From contig NW_026705456.1 in NCBI RefSeq assembly GCF_029867415.1, forward strand, positions 297,512 through 361,511: 64,000 nucleotides of DNA. Reading direction: 5' to 3'. This stretch comes from Vicia villosa (Eukaryota; Streptophyta; Magnoliopsida; Fabales; Fabaceae). Positions 11,149 through 22,070 of this stretch are shown piece after piece; position 1 is the stretch's first letter; each line of letters starts with the position of its first letter. Below the pieces are notes generated by a model. It was not told where the DNA came from and did no database searches. It saw nothing but the letters and a program-made list of their open reading frames with translations. Position numbers and translations under genes: made by a program.

Positions 11149-12130
11149 CCATATCTGGATCTCTCATCCCCAACATGGTGAATCAAGGGAATCTCCTCAA
11201 GCTGAAAATCCTCCAAGCAGTGGCACATGGTGAGAAGTCAGAAATCATTCTTCAAGTCAAGGAAAAGTGCATCTTACAAATCAAAGTCCAATATCTATTG
11301 GCACCTCCACATGGTCCTTAACACTAAGGGGATTCCCCCTGGTGTTTACCTCACTAATGCCTTTATTTGGCACTCTGCATATAGTGTTCATTGCATATAA
11401 CATTGCATCCTCAAAAGCGTAGCATATCCATCAAAATGGAGCATTACGCCATAGAAAAATTCAAACATGCATACAAAGCATAAGCCAGATAATACAAATT
11501 AGCACTCAATCAAGATGACGACACTCCCCCACATAAAAAGTTGTCCTTACAAAATCCGATTGATATCTGCTACTACATTACAAATCTCCTCCAGCCACGG
11601 TGCCGATACCTGGTGTCCTAAATCTCCAAAAGAAGTCTCGTTTTCTCTCTCCAATATGGATCGGATGCAATGTCTTTCTTCGTCAGAATCGTTGTCTCCG
11701 AGGTTATTTCCCGTATGCTGCGTGCAGATTAGAGCGCGAATGAGGGTGGGCATTCAACCCATCTCATTTTTCAATCGTTTGAATAATCATACTTGGTGTT
11801 TGGCAATTCGAACGATTGCCACTCTTGAAGAGCTACACCCCGCCTTTGGCCTGAGGGATTAATGTAATTCTTATGCTTCGCAAGCATCGTAATCTCCGTA
11901 ATCTCCAATGGTTACTATCATCTTCTTGCCAAGTCTAGTCGTCACTAGTCTTGTCGTGGTTATTTCCTGTGTGCTGCGTGCAAATTAGATTGCGAATGAG
12001 GGTGGGCATTCAACCCATCTCATTTTTCAATCGTTTGAATAACCATACTTGGTGTGTGGCAATTCAAACGATTGCCACTCTTGAAGAGCTACACCCCACC
12101 TTTGGCCTGAGGGATTAATGTAATTCTTAT
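11149..12130 (+). repeat. long direct repeat, copy 2 (partner 1-983)
   Basis: Near-identical second copy of window positions 1-983. It ends exactly at the first arm of the ATGCTT-CGC-AAGCAT hairpin that continues in copy 1; the sequence then switches to an unrelated LTR. Confidence 0.9.
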
Positions 12131-13546
12131 GGCTTTCATCATATTTGTTGATACTCATTCAAGGTTCTAAAGAACAAAAGAGAATTTGAATTTTGGAAGG
12201 AGGAAAATACATGTCCAAACGTCATGTTTGATAAAGAGGGCCTTGCATTACAAATTCAACACATTTCAAAGTTTTATTCCAATCCCATTACAAACATTCA
12301 TACAATGCCATTACATCATCTAGTCAAAATAAGAACACCTAACCATATGCCTAACACTAGTCTTGCATTTAACTTTCCACTTCAAAACCCAGCTTTAATT
12401 ACCATTACATACATGAGAAAATTCATACAAAATCTACACAAAGTCAATTAGAACTTCCTAAAGTCTATTGTCCTGATCTTCAAGCTGCCATTATCCCAAT
12501 TCCATCTTCATCATCTTTCCTTCATGATCATTTTGTTTCCATGTATACTACATTACCAAGCCATGTCTCCATTCCAACAAAGCCTGCATAATGACAAACA
12601 CAAAACAGAAATCAATTCAAACCATACAAACATCCATTACAAATTCAAAAATATATTCTCCAAACCTGCTCCAATTCTACCATCTCTGCATCAATTCAGT
12701 ATACAAAAAGAGACAAAAAACAAGTTACTACATTACAGCCATGTTCATCAACATAAATTCAAGTAATGAAAATCAATAAGAATTCAAGTAACAAGTCAAA
12801 GTGTAGGAGGATGAAAATGGATTTAGAAGCATACAGTTCTGCACAGGAACCAAAACAGGAGTTCCGTTTCCGACTCGATTTCATCATACCATTTCAACAA
12901 ATTCCTCCCGAGATTCTCCAGCCACTAAAAACAACACCGAGGCAGCTCTGCATTTCAAATAGTACCATACCTGCATAATTCAGAAGAAAATATTTACAAT
13001 TCAGAAAAAGGCCAGGTTCAGCCAACGAAAATCAATTATCGGCCGATCACACTCACGGGAAGATGCAATAAACAGTGTACATTCAAACGGTACCATACAA
13101 CCATACACCGTCAGTTTAAATACACCTTCAAAACCCCGTATATACACACTCAATCAAAATAAACCATTTCCGAAAACTATCATTAACAACTTAACAAACC
13201 CAACAGAATCAGATTTCCAATCTCTAACTAACTTCCTAACCACCTTTTAACCCCTAACCGTCTAACTGAATTCATAACTAACCTTATAACAAACTTCAAC
13301 CAACAAATAAATCCCAAAACAGATTCTCCTAACTGTTTTCAAACTTCAATAACCAACTTCAAGCTAACAGAGAAACTACCCATCCTAACTAACTTTCTTC
13401 CTAACTGTTTCTAACCACCTAACTAACTTCCTAAACCAAAACTAACTTTTGTAACTAACTTCTACAAACCATCTAACAGAAAATTCAGAAGAGAAATCAG
13501 TAACAAACTCACCTTAGAACCTGAGCTTCTCTTCATCTTCAAAGGC

Positions 13547-13555
13547 TATAAAATA
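13547..13555 (+). promoter_or_regulatory. TATA box of truncated LTR
   Basis: TATAAAATA precedes a long pyrimidine-rich leader, matching the promoter layout of the LTR at 1948-6475. Confidence 0.5.
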
Positions 13556-15283
13556 GATCTGGCTCCACCATTTTCTTCCTACACACTTCAACCATTCCTG
13601 GATTCTTCATTCATCATAACCTTCACTCCACACCATTCATCCACCTTCCACTCTTCATTCTCCTCTCATTCTCAACAATCTCTTCACACGCTCATTCTCA
13701 CCTTCACCATTCATCCATCACCTTCAATCACTTCAACCACACGCCATTTCCACTGTTCATCTCTCTCCCTCGCCTTCACCAAAGCTCATCACCGCCATTG
13801 TTGGATTTTCAACCTCTGAAACTCCTTCAACCGAGCTCAACCTTCATCCCTTAACAACCCTCTCCATGCTCTCTAAATAACTCTGTATAAAGCTTCACAA
13901 TCTCACTCGCTCACGCTCTCATCTCAATTACTCTCAAGAACAACCCAACAGGACGCAGCAGAAAATTCCAAAAGAAGAATAAAGAAGAAGACGACAGAAG
14001 ACGAAGAAGAAGAGAGGTCGAGAGAAGCACGCACCTGAAGATCTTTGGATTTCTTCTATTGACGTCTTGAAGAGTCACCGGAAACTCTGTCGGTCGGAAC
14101 TGTGAGATCGAGGTAAATCGGAGAAGGATATGAGGTTGAGATGAGAGGCAGAAAGGAGTATACGTTCGAATTCTTCGCGATTTGTGGAGGTGAAAGAGGG
14201 TTTCGATCGGAGATTACGCCGTTAAACCGCCGCGCCGTTTTGCGTTTGTTCGCAAGGGAGGAAGAAGAAGCTCTCATTGGAAGTTGATGCGTCGCAAGAG
14301 GTAACCCTAATCCTTTTCATATCAATCTTTGTTTTAGTTGTAATTTTAACTATAATGATTAGATTTGAATTGGATTAATTGTTGGTAATGGTTGCTTAAT
14401 TAAGTTTAACGTGAAATGAGAGATTAAATTGAATCAAAGATCAAACAAAATTGGACTGAGATCAATACACTTCCCTGGGCCATGTCCACACAAAAATTCT
14501 TACCCACACCCCATCTGGCCCATCACACCTCCGTTTGACATAGAGACAATTCTGAAACAACAAAAAAAGCTTTTGGGCCATGTTACTGAATGCACCCCCA
14601 CTGGTCCATGTTTCACTAAGCTTTTTTCTCTCGTAAAAAAAACTGTAACAAAAACGCCCTTTGGGCCTCTCTGCCTAGGCCTGCGCCCCATTTACTACCT
14701 GCACCACCATATTTCTCTTTACACCCCTGTTTCTATTTTTCTAGTTGCTAGAATTTAGGTTTAATTAGATTTTTTCTATTTTTCTTTTAGTAGATAAAAA
14801 TGCTATTTTTTTTCCTATTATTTTCTTAGACTTTAATAAAAATTCTGACATAAGAAATGTTCATAAAAAATATTAACTTTTTAATTAGGTTTTAGGTTAG
14901 TGTAATTTTGATTTTAATTGATTTCTCCTTCATAAAAACCCATAAAAAATAGTAGTATTTTTAGTTAATTTTGTACTAATTTTTGAGTTGCTTCTCTTAT
15001 GTTTTGTACCATTTCCATGCTATTTCTTTGTATAATTGTTGTGTGATTTTGTTACTTGTTTTGGCCGTATTTTTGGCCTATTTTGTAGATATTCGCATAA
15101 CTTTAGACTTAGATTACAATAACTTTAGGCTTAGGAATTAGGCTAGTCCCCCTCTTTTCATTCTTTTTCTTTTACAACATAAAACATCTAACAAATATTC
15201 AAATAAAATCCCCTTTAAAAAATACAAAGAAAATACTTAAAACATTAATAATCAAAGTGAAAATTCTTAAAAAGGGAATGGAA

Positions 15284-15440
15284 GCTTGAACATCCCTTGC
15301 TTAAGGGAATGTTCGAGTTCTTGGATCTCCCTTGCTTAAGGGTGCCATTCAGGCGTAAGTTCCCAACTTCTAAAAAACACCAACCAAAGAGTAACTCGAG
15401 TTTCCCTTGCTTAAGGGATTTCCTCGAAACGCTCAAAAAC
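15284..15440 (+). repeat. hairpin array with CCCTTGCTTAAGGG core
   Basis: Three copies of the near-perfect hairpin CCCTT-GCTT-AAGGG at about 15292-15306, 15329-15343 and 15402-15418. The first is extended by GAACAT/ATGTTC outside the core. It occupies the same place relative to the three-hairpin module as the arrays in the other two Ogre-lineage LTRs. Confidence 0.75.
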
Positions 15441-15574
15441 TCTCTCTTCTCTCGCTTTCTTAAGGGCACCGTTATTTCCGCTCCATTGCATCCTAGGTCG
15501 ATCCCTTATGCAAGAGCGCGAACGTTAACGCCGCCCAACTAAAAAACACAAAACAAACAAAAACATGTGAGCCG

Positions 15575-15790
15575 AACTACGGTGCTCTGATTCCTAAAAA
15601 GGATACGTAGGCATCAAGTCGCGGGGCTTGAACGAGCACATTTGTAAATATTTCCTTCTTTTCCCCGTATTTCTTTTGCATTCATTCACATATAGACATA
15701 GACATAGTACACACCCTTTAGATAGAAACAAACATAGGTGGATACCATCGAGTACGATGGGCGCGAGGGGTGCTAATACCTTCCCCTCGC
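15575..15790 (+). promoter_or_regulatory. conserved three-hairpin module, second LTR family
   Basis: CTACG 15577-15581 pairs with CGTAG 15606-15610; CCATCG 15745-15750 pairs with CGATGG 15755-15760; GCGAGGGG 15763-15770 pairs with CCCCTCGC 15783-15790. Order and loops match 6138-6340. The third stem is longer here (8 bp). Confidence 0.8.
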
Positions 15791-15925
15791 GTAACCGACT
15801 CCCGTACCTAGATTCTCTGGTCGCAAGACCTTGTTCCTTCCTTTGCTAGGTTTTCTGATATTCCTTTCCCTTATGGGATAAATATATTGGTGGCGACTCT
15901 GTTCATTTTTCGCGAGCGTGCGACA

Positions 15926-17782
15926 CCTGTACATCTCTCGATTTGAGGTTTGGAATTGTTTCCTATACGCCATTGCAGTCCTTCCCCCTTGGTCCCAACT
16001 TCGCCAATTGTTAGTCCTTGCACCAGCTTGCATCCATCTGTCCCTAGGTATGTCTGCAGGGACCTTGAATGTGACTCTTCGAGCTCTAGGATGTGGAGTG
16101 TCAAGTCTCTTCGATGGAGTCCATATATCGAAACCATACAGGTTAGGACGAAGTCCCTGAGTTTCTCTACCCATATAGCAATACACCCTTTCGAATGACC
16201 GTGCCTGCATTTCGTCATAGACTGCTCCACATCTGGGACATAGTGCAATTTCAGTGTTTTCCCTGTGGCATTTGACCAGGAAGCCCACCAAGCTTTCTTC
16301 CATCTTTGGGTATACCTTTAGCAAAGGATTTCCTCCTCTCCATGGCTGCTCCAATCTTTCTCGCAGGGCCCTTTCGAAGTTAGCCTGGACCCTTCGATTC
16401 AGCATGATCGAACATCTTGGACACATCCATTGTTTTCCGCCAGTCTTTTCATGGCAATTCCAGAGATAATCTTGTAGGGTCTCTCCTCTTGGCGGAATTT
16501 CAATATTTCCCTTTTGCCTTGTCAACCATTTTTCCAGTTCGTCTATTTCAGACAAAGGGCGTCGAACATTGACCATGTTAACAACTGCTGGGGGAACTTC
16601 AGAAATCTGAATTTGTTGAAGTTTCGCCCTAAGGTCCTCAGTGGCCCCGCTGGTTTCTTCTTTCAAAACTTCAATCATCTCTGTATTGGAGGATTCTTCA
16701 ACATCAGTATTGAAGACTGTATTGTTATTTAGGCCTTCAGTAGCCTGCTTTCCAGTTGACATCTTTTCCGGTTCAGCAACTTGGACTTCAGACACCTCTA
16801 CCCTGTTGACATCAAGTGGTTCACACAGGTTAGTGTCAGCAATGTTCAAGGGGTTTGTGTCGACCTTCATGTGGCTTTTGGCCTTATCAGCAAATTTCAA
16901 ACATCCATCTTTGATAGCATTCTGAATTAGATCCCTGAAAAGAAAACATTGTGAGGTTTTATGGCCTAAAAAACCATGATATTTACAAAAACCTCTCTTC
17001 TTCCGTTGTTCTAACGGAGGAATTTTAGAATTAGGAGGCACTATCATTTGACCATCTTTCACGAGTAAATCAAATATTTCGTCACACTTAGTGACATCAA
17101 ATGTATAAGTTTTCTTAGGAAATCTATCGCTCTTATCATTCTTTACTGGATTTTTTCCATTGGCAGGGGTAAGTAATTTGCAAGCATAAGGTGGTGCTTC
17201 TTTTAGTTCGGCTAGATCTATTTCGACCTCTTCTACACTGTATGAGTCTTCGAAAGATTCCCTGTCAACGTCTTCTGCTTCGACGTACGCTACCCTTTCT
17301 TTCTTGTAGACCTTGTTTGCCCTAGCCTTTTCTGCTTTTAAGCGTTCGACCTGTCGAACCCTGTCTGCCAACTGGGCCATATCCCTTAGGTATTGAATAT
17401 CCAGTTTCTTTCGAATTGAATAATCTAAACCACCGGCAGCCATTTCGACTAGTTCATGCTCCGAGACGGTCGTGAAACATCTTGATTTTAACAAACGGAA
17501 CCTATCTAGGTACTCATCTATAGGTTCTATGAACTTCCTCTTGATGCTAGCCAATTCTTTCAGACTTATCTTGGTTTGACCCATGTAGAATTGTTCATGG
17601 AATAATCTTTCCAAGTGTGCCCAAGCATCTATCGAATTTGGGGGTAAGGTAGTGAACCAAACAAAAGCATTTTTCGTCAGCAAACTAGGGAAGTATTTAA
17701 TCCTTAAATCCTCATTCCCTGCTAAATCTCCTGCTTCTGTCAAATATCTGGCGATATGTTCCACCGTTGATTCACTAGTGTC
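15926..17782 (-). pseudogene. Ty3/gypsy gag, C-terminal two thirds (element G)
   Basis: This part of the minus-strand gag of element G includes the capsid-like retrotransposon-gag region (motifs WFTTLPP, AWAHLERLF, YLDRFRLLKSRC), a charged region, and the zinc-knuckle-like FCKYHGFLGHKTSQC. Further C-terminal there are two CPRC pairs (MCPRCSIMLNR and LCPRCGAVYDE), unusual paired cysteine motifs. The N-terminal end is cut by a solo LTR at 17783, and the C-terminal end is cut at 15926 by the truncated LTR. The long open frame 15773-17989 is therefore a chimera of LTR, gag and LTR. No pol follows. Neighbouring N-terminal gag is at 20808-21986. Confidence 0.8.
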
Positions 17783-17954
17783 TGTAGCGGTAAAAATGTG
17801 ACTCGACACGTTTGCACGCATTCGAAGTACAACAGAGTCGCCACCGAACTTTATTTTATTCCAAGAAGGAAAGGGAAAATATCGATAAAACCCACAAATA
17901 AAAAGAAAGGATAAGATGGTCATCGTAACCAAATTCAGGTTCGGGAGTCGGTTA

Positions 17955-18172
17955 AGCAAGGGGAAGGTATTAGCACCCCTCACCTCCATCGTACTCGATG
18001 GGACCCATTTAGTTAATCTTGTGATTTATTGTTAGCTTATTATCTACTTGCGTTATTTATTAGGTTGGAAAGGAACAAAAAAAGGTTTTTTATTATAGTG
18101 CTCGCCAAGACATTTGTATCTTGTGCCTACGTATTCCCTAGTGCAATGGGAAAGTCAGAGCAATCGTAGTTC
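17955..18172 (-). promoter_or_regulatory. conserved three-hairpin module in the solo LTR
   Basis: Seen in reverse: CTACG/CGTAG at 18127-18131 and 18165-18169 around a TTCCC/GGGAA inner stem; CCATCG/CGATGG at 17986-17991 and 17996-18001; AAGGGG 17958-17963 with CCCCTC 17976-17981 around the TGCTAATACCTT loop. The inner stem differs in sequence from the other two LTRs but still pairs. Confidence 0.78.
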
Positions 18173-18457
18173 GGGCTAAAACTACGAAAAGTTTTGTTGA
18201 TTGATTTTAGCGAGGTACTCGATCGCTTTCAAATGGAAATACTACGCGCACATGGATATGATATCACTACAAGAATGGATAACTAAATCAAGATAAGACA
18301 TGATTTTGGCCATCATCGCATTCGAGTGGAAGATGTTAGATCTTCACATGTGGAAGTATGTTCGTATTGAAATTGAATAAGTGTCTCGTTTTATGAAAAA
18401 AAGTGTTTTAGAATGTAAAAGGGTGTGAATGAATTGAAAGTTTGTTTGTTAAGAGAA

Positions 18458-18961
18458 ATCAAACATTTAAACAAAAGCTTAACGGCCATCGCCCAAATGT
18501 TTGAAAGAGGAAATTGCATAAGTACGTACAACCCCCTCGTAGGTGATGGAAAGGATGCGCGCTAGGGCGAGAGAAAGATGGTTTGATGAATTTGAAATTG
18601 TTTTGTAAAAGAAATGGATTGAGTTTGAAGTATTTTTAAATTGGATTCAAGTATTTAAACAAAAGCTTAACGGCCATCGCTTAAAATACTTGAAAGAGTA
18701 TTTGCTAAATCGGGTTTTTAGAAGTCTTTAATGGAGTTTTAAACATCCAAACAAAGGCTTAACGGCCATCGCCTAAATGTTTAAAGAACAAATTGTACAA
18801 GTACGTACAAACTCTTCTTTCCATTATAGACTAAAATAATTGGATTGTTCAAAAGAAAGCATTTTGTGAAAAAGAAAGGTGAATTGCATCGAATTTTATG
18901 GAGCCTTTAATGGAATCAAAGTAATCGAATAAAAGCTTAACGGCCATCATTCAAATACTTT
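18458..18961 (-). repeat. array of four hairpins with conserved AAGCTTAACGGCCATCG loop
   Basis: Four hairpins share a loop containing GCTTAACGGCCATC. The stems differ: CAAACATTT (18460-18468) with AAATGTTTG (18495-18503); TTCAAGTATTT (18646-18656) with AAATACTTGAA (18684-18694); TTTAAACAT (18738-18746) with ATGTTTAAA (18777-18785); AAAGTA (18918-18923) with TACTTT (18956-18961). A palindromic GTACGTAC word follows three of the four. Confidence 0.85.
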
Positions 18962-20807
18962 TAGGACAAATCGTACAAGTACGTACGAACCCTCCTTGAT
19001 TCATCCATTAAATCTCAAAATTCGATTCGATTAAAAAAGCTATTTTTGTCATTTTTAAAAGAAATTCTAAACATACATCTAAATAAGATATTTTTGGTCT
19101 TTTAATAAATCTAGTAAATAAAAATAAACAAATACATATTTTTGTGATACGAAAGCTAACTTTAAAAAAGAAATTACTTGTCATTTTTATATAAAAAAAA
19201 GAGAAATGAAATGAAAAAAATTTTTATAGAATAAAACAATGGCAAGAGATAAGTATATTGGGCCATGGGGGGTGTAGTAAAGACAGGAGGGTGTAAAGCC
19301 CAACAACAAATTGAAAAAAAGTAATGGAACTTTGGGCCGAACCGGGTCAAACCCGGATCCAAACCCAGCAAAACCAACAACTTGGGTTAATTGAAAAAAC
19401 CTAGAGGCAAGACAGCGCCTCGTGAATACTCCCTCCTCACTTCTCGCAGCCGTTCCTCTCTCGATTGATCTCTCACTCTCGATTGATCTCTCACTCTCGA
19501 TTCCTTGCCTTCGATTCTCACCGTGATCTCTCTCAATCGATCTCTCGCTCTCGCGGATTCGCTCTCTCGATCGACAGATATAATCATACAAAATCAACCC
19601 CTGCCCCAAACAAACCCTAAAGCCCCAATTTCACTTATGTTCATAGAGAATACAAATTACATGGTGATTACGAACTATATGAAGCAATGGAAAAGTAAAT
19701 GAATCAACGCAAATAAAAAGGGAAACGAATGAAGTCAATCACCCAAGTATGTCACTCCTCTGCTCCCTCTTCTGTTACTCTTGTTCTTCTACTCTTCTGC
19801 TTATGCGCGAATGTTTGTTGCTGAGTTGCTGTGTATATGGGTGTTTGGTTTGTGAAATGCTTCTCTGTTTTGCGTGTGTATGGTGTGGATATCGTGAGAG
19901 AGTGTTGAGTGTGGTGAGGATGAAGTTATGTATATTGAAGGTTTGTGAGGTACGCACAAAGTATGTGTGAGGATGTTTTGTTGTGCGTATCGGTTCTTGC
20001 TGTGAGTTTGCGTGAGGTTAGTGAGGAAAAGGTTTGGGGTGATGCGTTGTTTGGTGGTTTCTGGGTGTGTAAGATTGGTTGAGTGAATATCAGTGTGAGG
20101 TGATATTTTTGGAGAGAGTTTTCTGTTGTTCTTTTTTTGCTGTGGCCCCTTTCTGAATCGTTTTTCTCCCCTTTTATGGTGTTACTGAGTTGTTTTTTTA
20201 TAGAAGAATTGAGATGGTTTTGGGGGGAAAGTTTGGTGAAATTTGAACAATTCTGGTAATCTGAATTGTTACTTTTTCTATGCAGGTTTTGTTTAACCAG
20301 TTTGGTGAAAGCTTTGGACAAATTGGAGGCTTGGAGCAGCTTTGTTTGTTGTGGTTTTGGACTGTTTTGTAGGCTGGGAGCAGAGAGTATGCAGAGGCGT
20401 GGGATAGGAACATGAAGAAGGACCATTATTTTTTATTTTTGTATTTTTCTGTTGTAAAAAACTGTCAAAATGGACTTTAATATGAAATGGGCCTAACCCA
20501 AATTCACACAATTTTCACTCTTTTTTTTTTTGTTATACACTTTTTACTAATGATAAAAAACTAAAATAAAATTAAACTAAAAATAAAGAAAAAAAAACAT
20601 TAATTCTAATAAACAAAATTAAAATTAAATTAGAAATTAAAGCAAATAAAAGTAATAATAACAACAAACAATAGTTATTTTTGTTGACTTTAAGTAGAAG
20701 TCATTTTTTCAAAATATGCAAAGTGTGATGATTGGATGCACATGAAATGCGAATGCGACATGACTATATAAAAAAGACTAGGTCAAAAATTGGGGTGCGA
20801 CAGTGTC

Positions 20808-21986
20808 CCCTGAAAACTTTGTGAATTTGGGTACTTTGGTCCCTCTTGGTAATTCTGTTTGCATAATATAATCCGCTATGGGGGATGTATAATTGGGACG
20901 TCGAAGTCCAGTACTGAGGCCATTATTGGCCATAACTCTCTCTATCATGGCAGTTAGGTTATTTTCTGTAGCCAGGTTTTCTCTTCTGACTCTCTGAACT
21001 ACTTCATCCGGGTGTTCGTTCCTACCTACTACCCTTAATCTGGGTCTTTCTTCCTCAAACTCTTGCTGGACGGGAACCGTTCTTTTATTCGAAGCCTCTA
21101 AATCTATTACCCGATTCCTTTCGACCGTTGTTGTTCTTTATGGAGGAATCACGCCAGCAGTGTTTGCACTAGGCGGAGGAACGGCATTTTGGATACGTTC
21201 CAGAATGGGATCCCCTTCTCGATAAGAGGATTGGTTATTTCTTCGCTTGGGTGGTTGAACTCCCATGAATTCTGCCATTCGGGTCATTTGGGATGATATC
21301 TTTTGAAAAGTTTCCATATTCTCCTGATTAGTATTAGCAATATTTGTTGCTAAAGGATTTAAGATTGACGCTAATTCTTTGGCCAGGATTCCTAACATAT
21401 CATGGTTACTTGCGTCCATCTCTTGTCGGAATGCTGCTTGATTACTTGTGGTAAAATTGGGTATTTGGGCAGAGAAGCCAGTATTTTGTGCGTTTCGACC
21501 TACTGAACCAGCATTTGGTGAAAATGTCGCAGGGTTAGTTGTAGTATATGTAGGTCCTGCTCCTCGTGTACCTGTCATGTATGGATATGGCATTCCGTAT
21601 TGACTGTTTGGTCTCCATTCGAACGCAGATGATCCAGGGGTAAATAACTGGTTTGCAGCATTCGTCGAGGCAAGTTGCATTTCGATCGCACTTGAGGATG
21701 GAGGCGCGGTAGTCAATACTGAAATTGGAATAGTCCCTGTCGTTGCTGTATTGTTTTCAGGTATAGCCTGGGAACTATCCATGGGTCTCGATCAATTCGG
21801 ACCTGGTATATACTGCGCTCCTTGAGTAGAAGTCGAAACATGCGTAGAATTTGTCGCTCCTGTTCCTGACCCTTGTGGGGGATCTTGATCTCCCCCTGCA
21901 CTGGTCGTAACGACCATTTTCTTGTTGTACCTTCGTTTGGGAATCGGTTGTGCACTGTTTGTTAATTTACCGTTCCTAAGGTTCAT
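20808..21986 (-). pseudogene. Ty3/gypsy gag, N-terminal part (element G)
   Basis: The N-terminal gag of element G begins MNLRNGKL at 21986. The frame is open except for a TGA near 21792 and a TAA at 21138; both interrupt what is otherwise one continuous frame. The region is rich in Pro, Ser, Thr, Asn and Gln, then has a helix-forming MLGILAKELASILNPL segment. Reading past the second stop gives a further gag-like stretch up to the GGGGACAC point where the solo LTR inserted; gag resumes at 17782. The element is dead because of two nonsense mutations, the LTR insertion and the loss of pol. Inferred from continuity; the family has no specific name from sequence alone. Confidence 0.78.
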
Positions 21987-22050
21987 ACAAGGTCTTGATA
22001 TTTTCTAGACAAAACAAAACAATCGATTAATAACAATCTGCTTGACACTG

Positions 22051-22067
22051 TCCCACTGAGCGTGCCA
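22051..22067 (-). promoter_or_regulatory. tRNA primer-binding site, element G
   Basis: On the minus strand TGGCACGCTCAGTGGGA lies 3 nt after the LTR end and ahead of gag. I do not assign the tRNA with certainty. Confidence 0.65.
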
Positions 22068-22070
22068 ATT

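Larger units (their letters stand above)
6476..12130 (+). mobile_element. Ogre-like element, internal region of downstream tandem unit
   Basis: Internal region of the second tandem unit: primer site, about 1 kb of untranslated leader with an A/G-rich stretch at 7216-7335, a shortened gag ORF (7499-8131), then about 4 kb without credible genes. 8132-11148 holds diverged internal repeats (8366-9050 and 10770-11150), and 11149-12130 repeats window positions 1-983. No protease, reverse transcriptase, RNase H or integrase is present, so the element is non-autonomous. It stops abruptly at 12130, where a different LTR begins. Confidence 0.8.
12131..15925 (+). mobile_element. 5'-truncated Ogre-lineage LTR of a second family
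   Basis: The right end is the typical GAGCGTGCGACA terminus. The last 470 bp or so are clearly related to 6000-6475, while the rest is different, so it is another family. A TATA box (TATAAAATA, 13547-13555) is followed by a C/T-rich leader of repeated CTTCA/CATTC motifs. The left end has no TG terminus, no polypurine tract and no target duplication; it joins the previous element at 12130/12131. The ORFs at 12224-12978 and 14429-14758 are not conserved-looking genes. Confidence 0.7.
17783..20802 (-). mobile_element. solo LTR, Ogre lineage, 3,020 bp, target duplication GTGTC
   Basis: On the minus strand it begins TGTCGCACCCC and ends CTACA. The flanking 5-mers 17778-17782 and 20803-20807 are both GTGTC, a clean target-site duplication inside gag of element G. 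No internal region is present, so it is a solo LTR left by recombination between two LTRs. It holds a four-hairpin array (18458-18961), the conserved three-hairpin module (17955-18172) and the primer-site-like box (17833-17843). The region 19460-19570 is a TCTCTC/CGATT-rich repeat. ORFs over it are not credible genes. Confidence 0.88.

Noticed and set aside
12131..15925. Complete solo LTR
   Set aside because: No TG terminus, no polypurine tract and no target duplication on the left; only the 3' end is typical.
15773..17989. 738-residue single ORF
   Set aside because: It is a chimera: LTR sequence at both ends and a gag fragment in the middle; target duplication and LTR termini define the joints.
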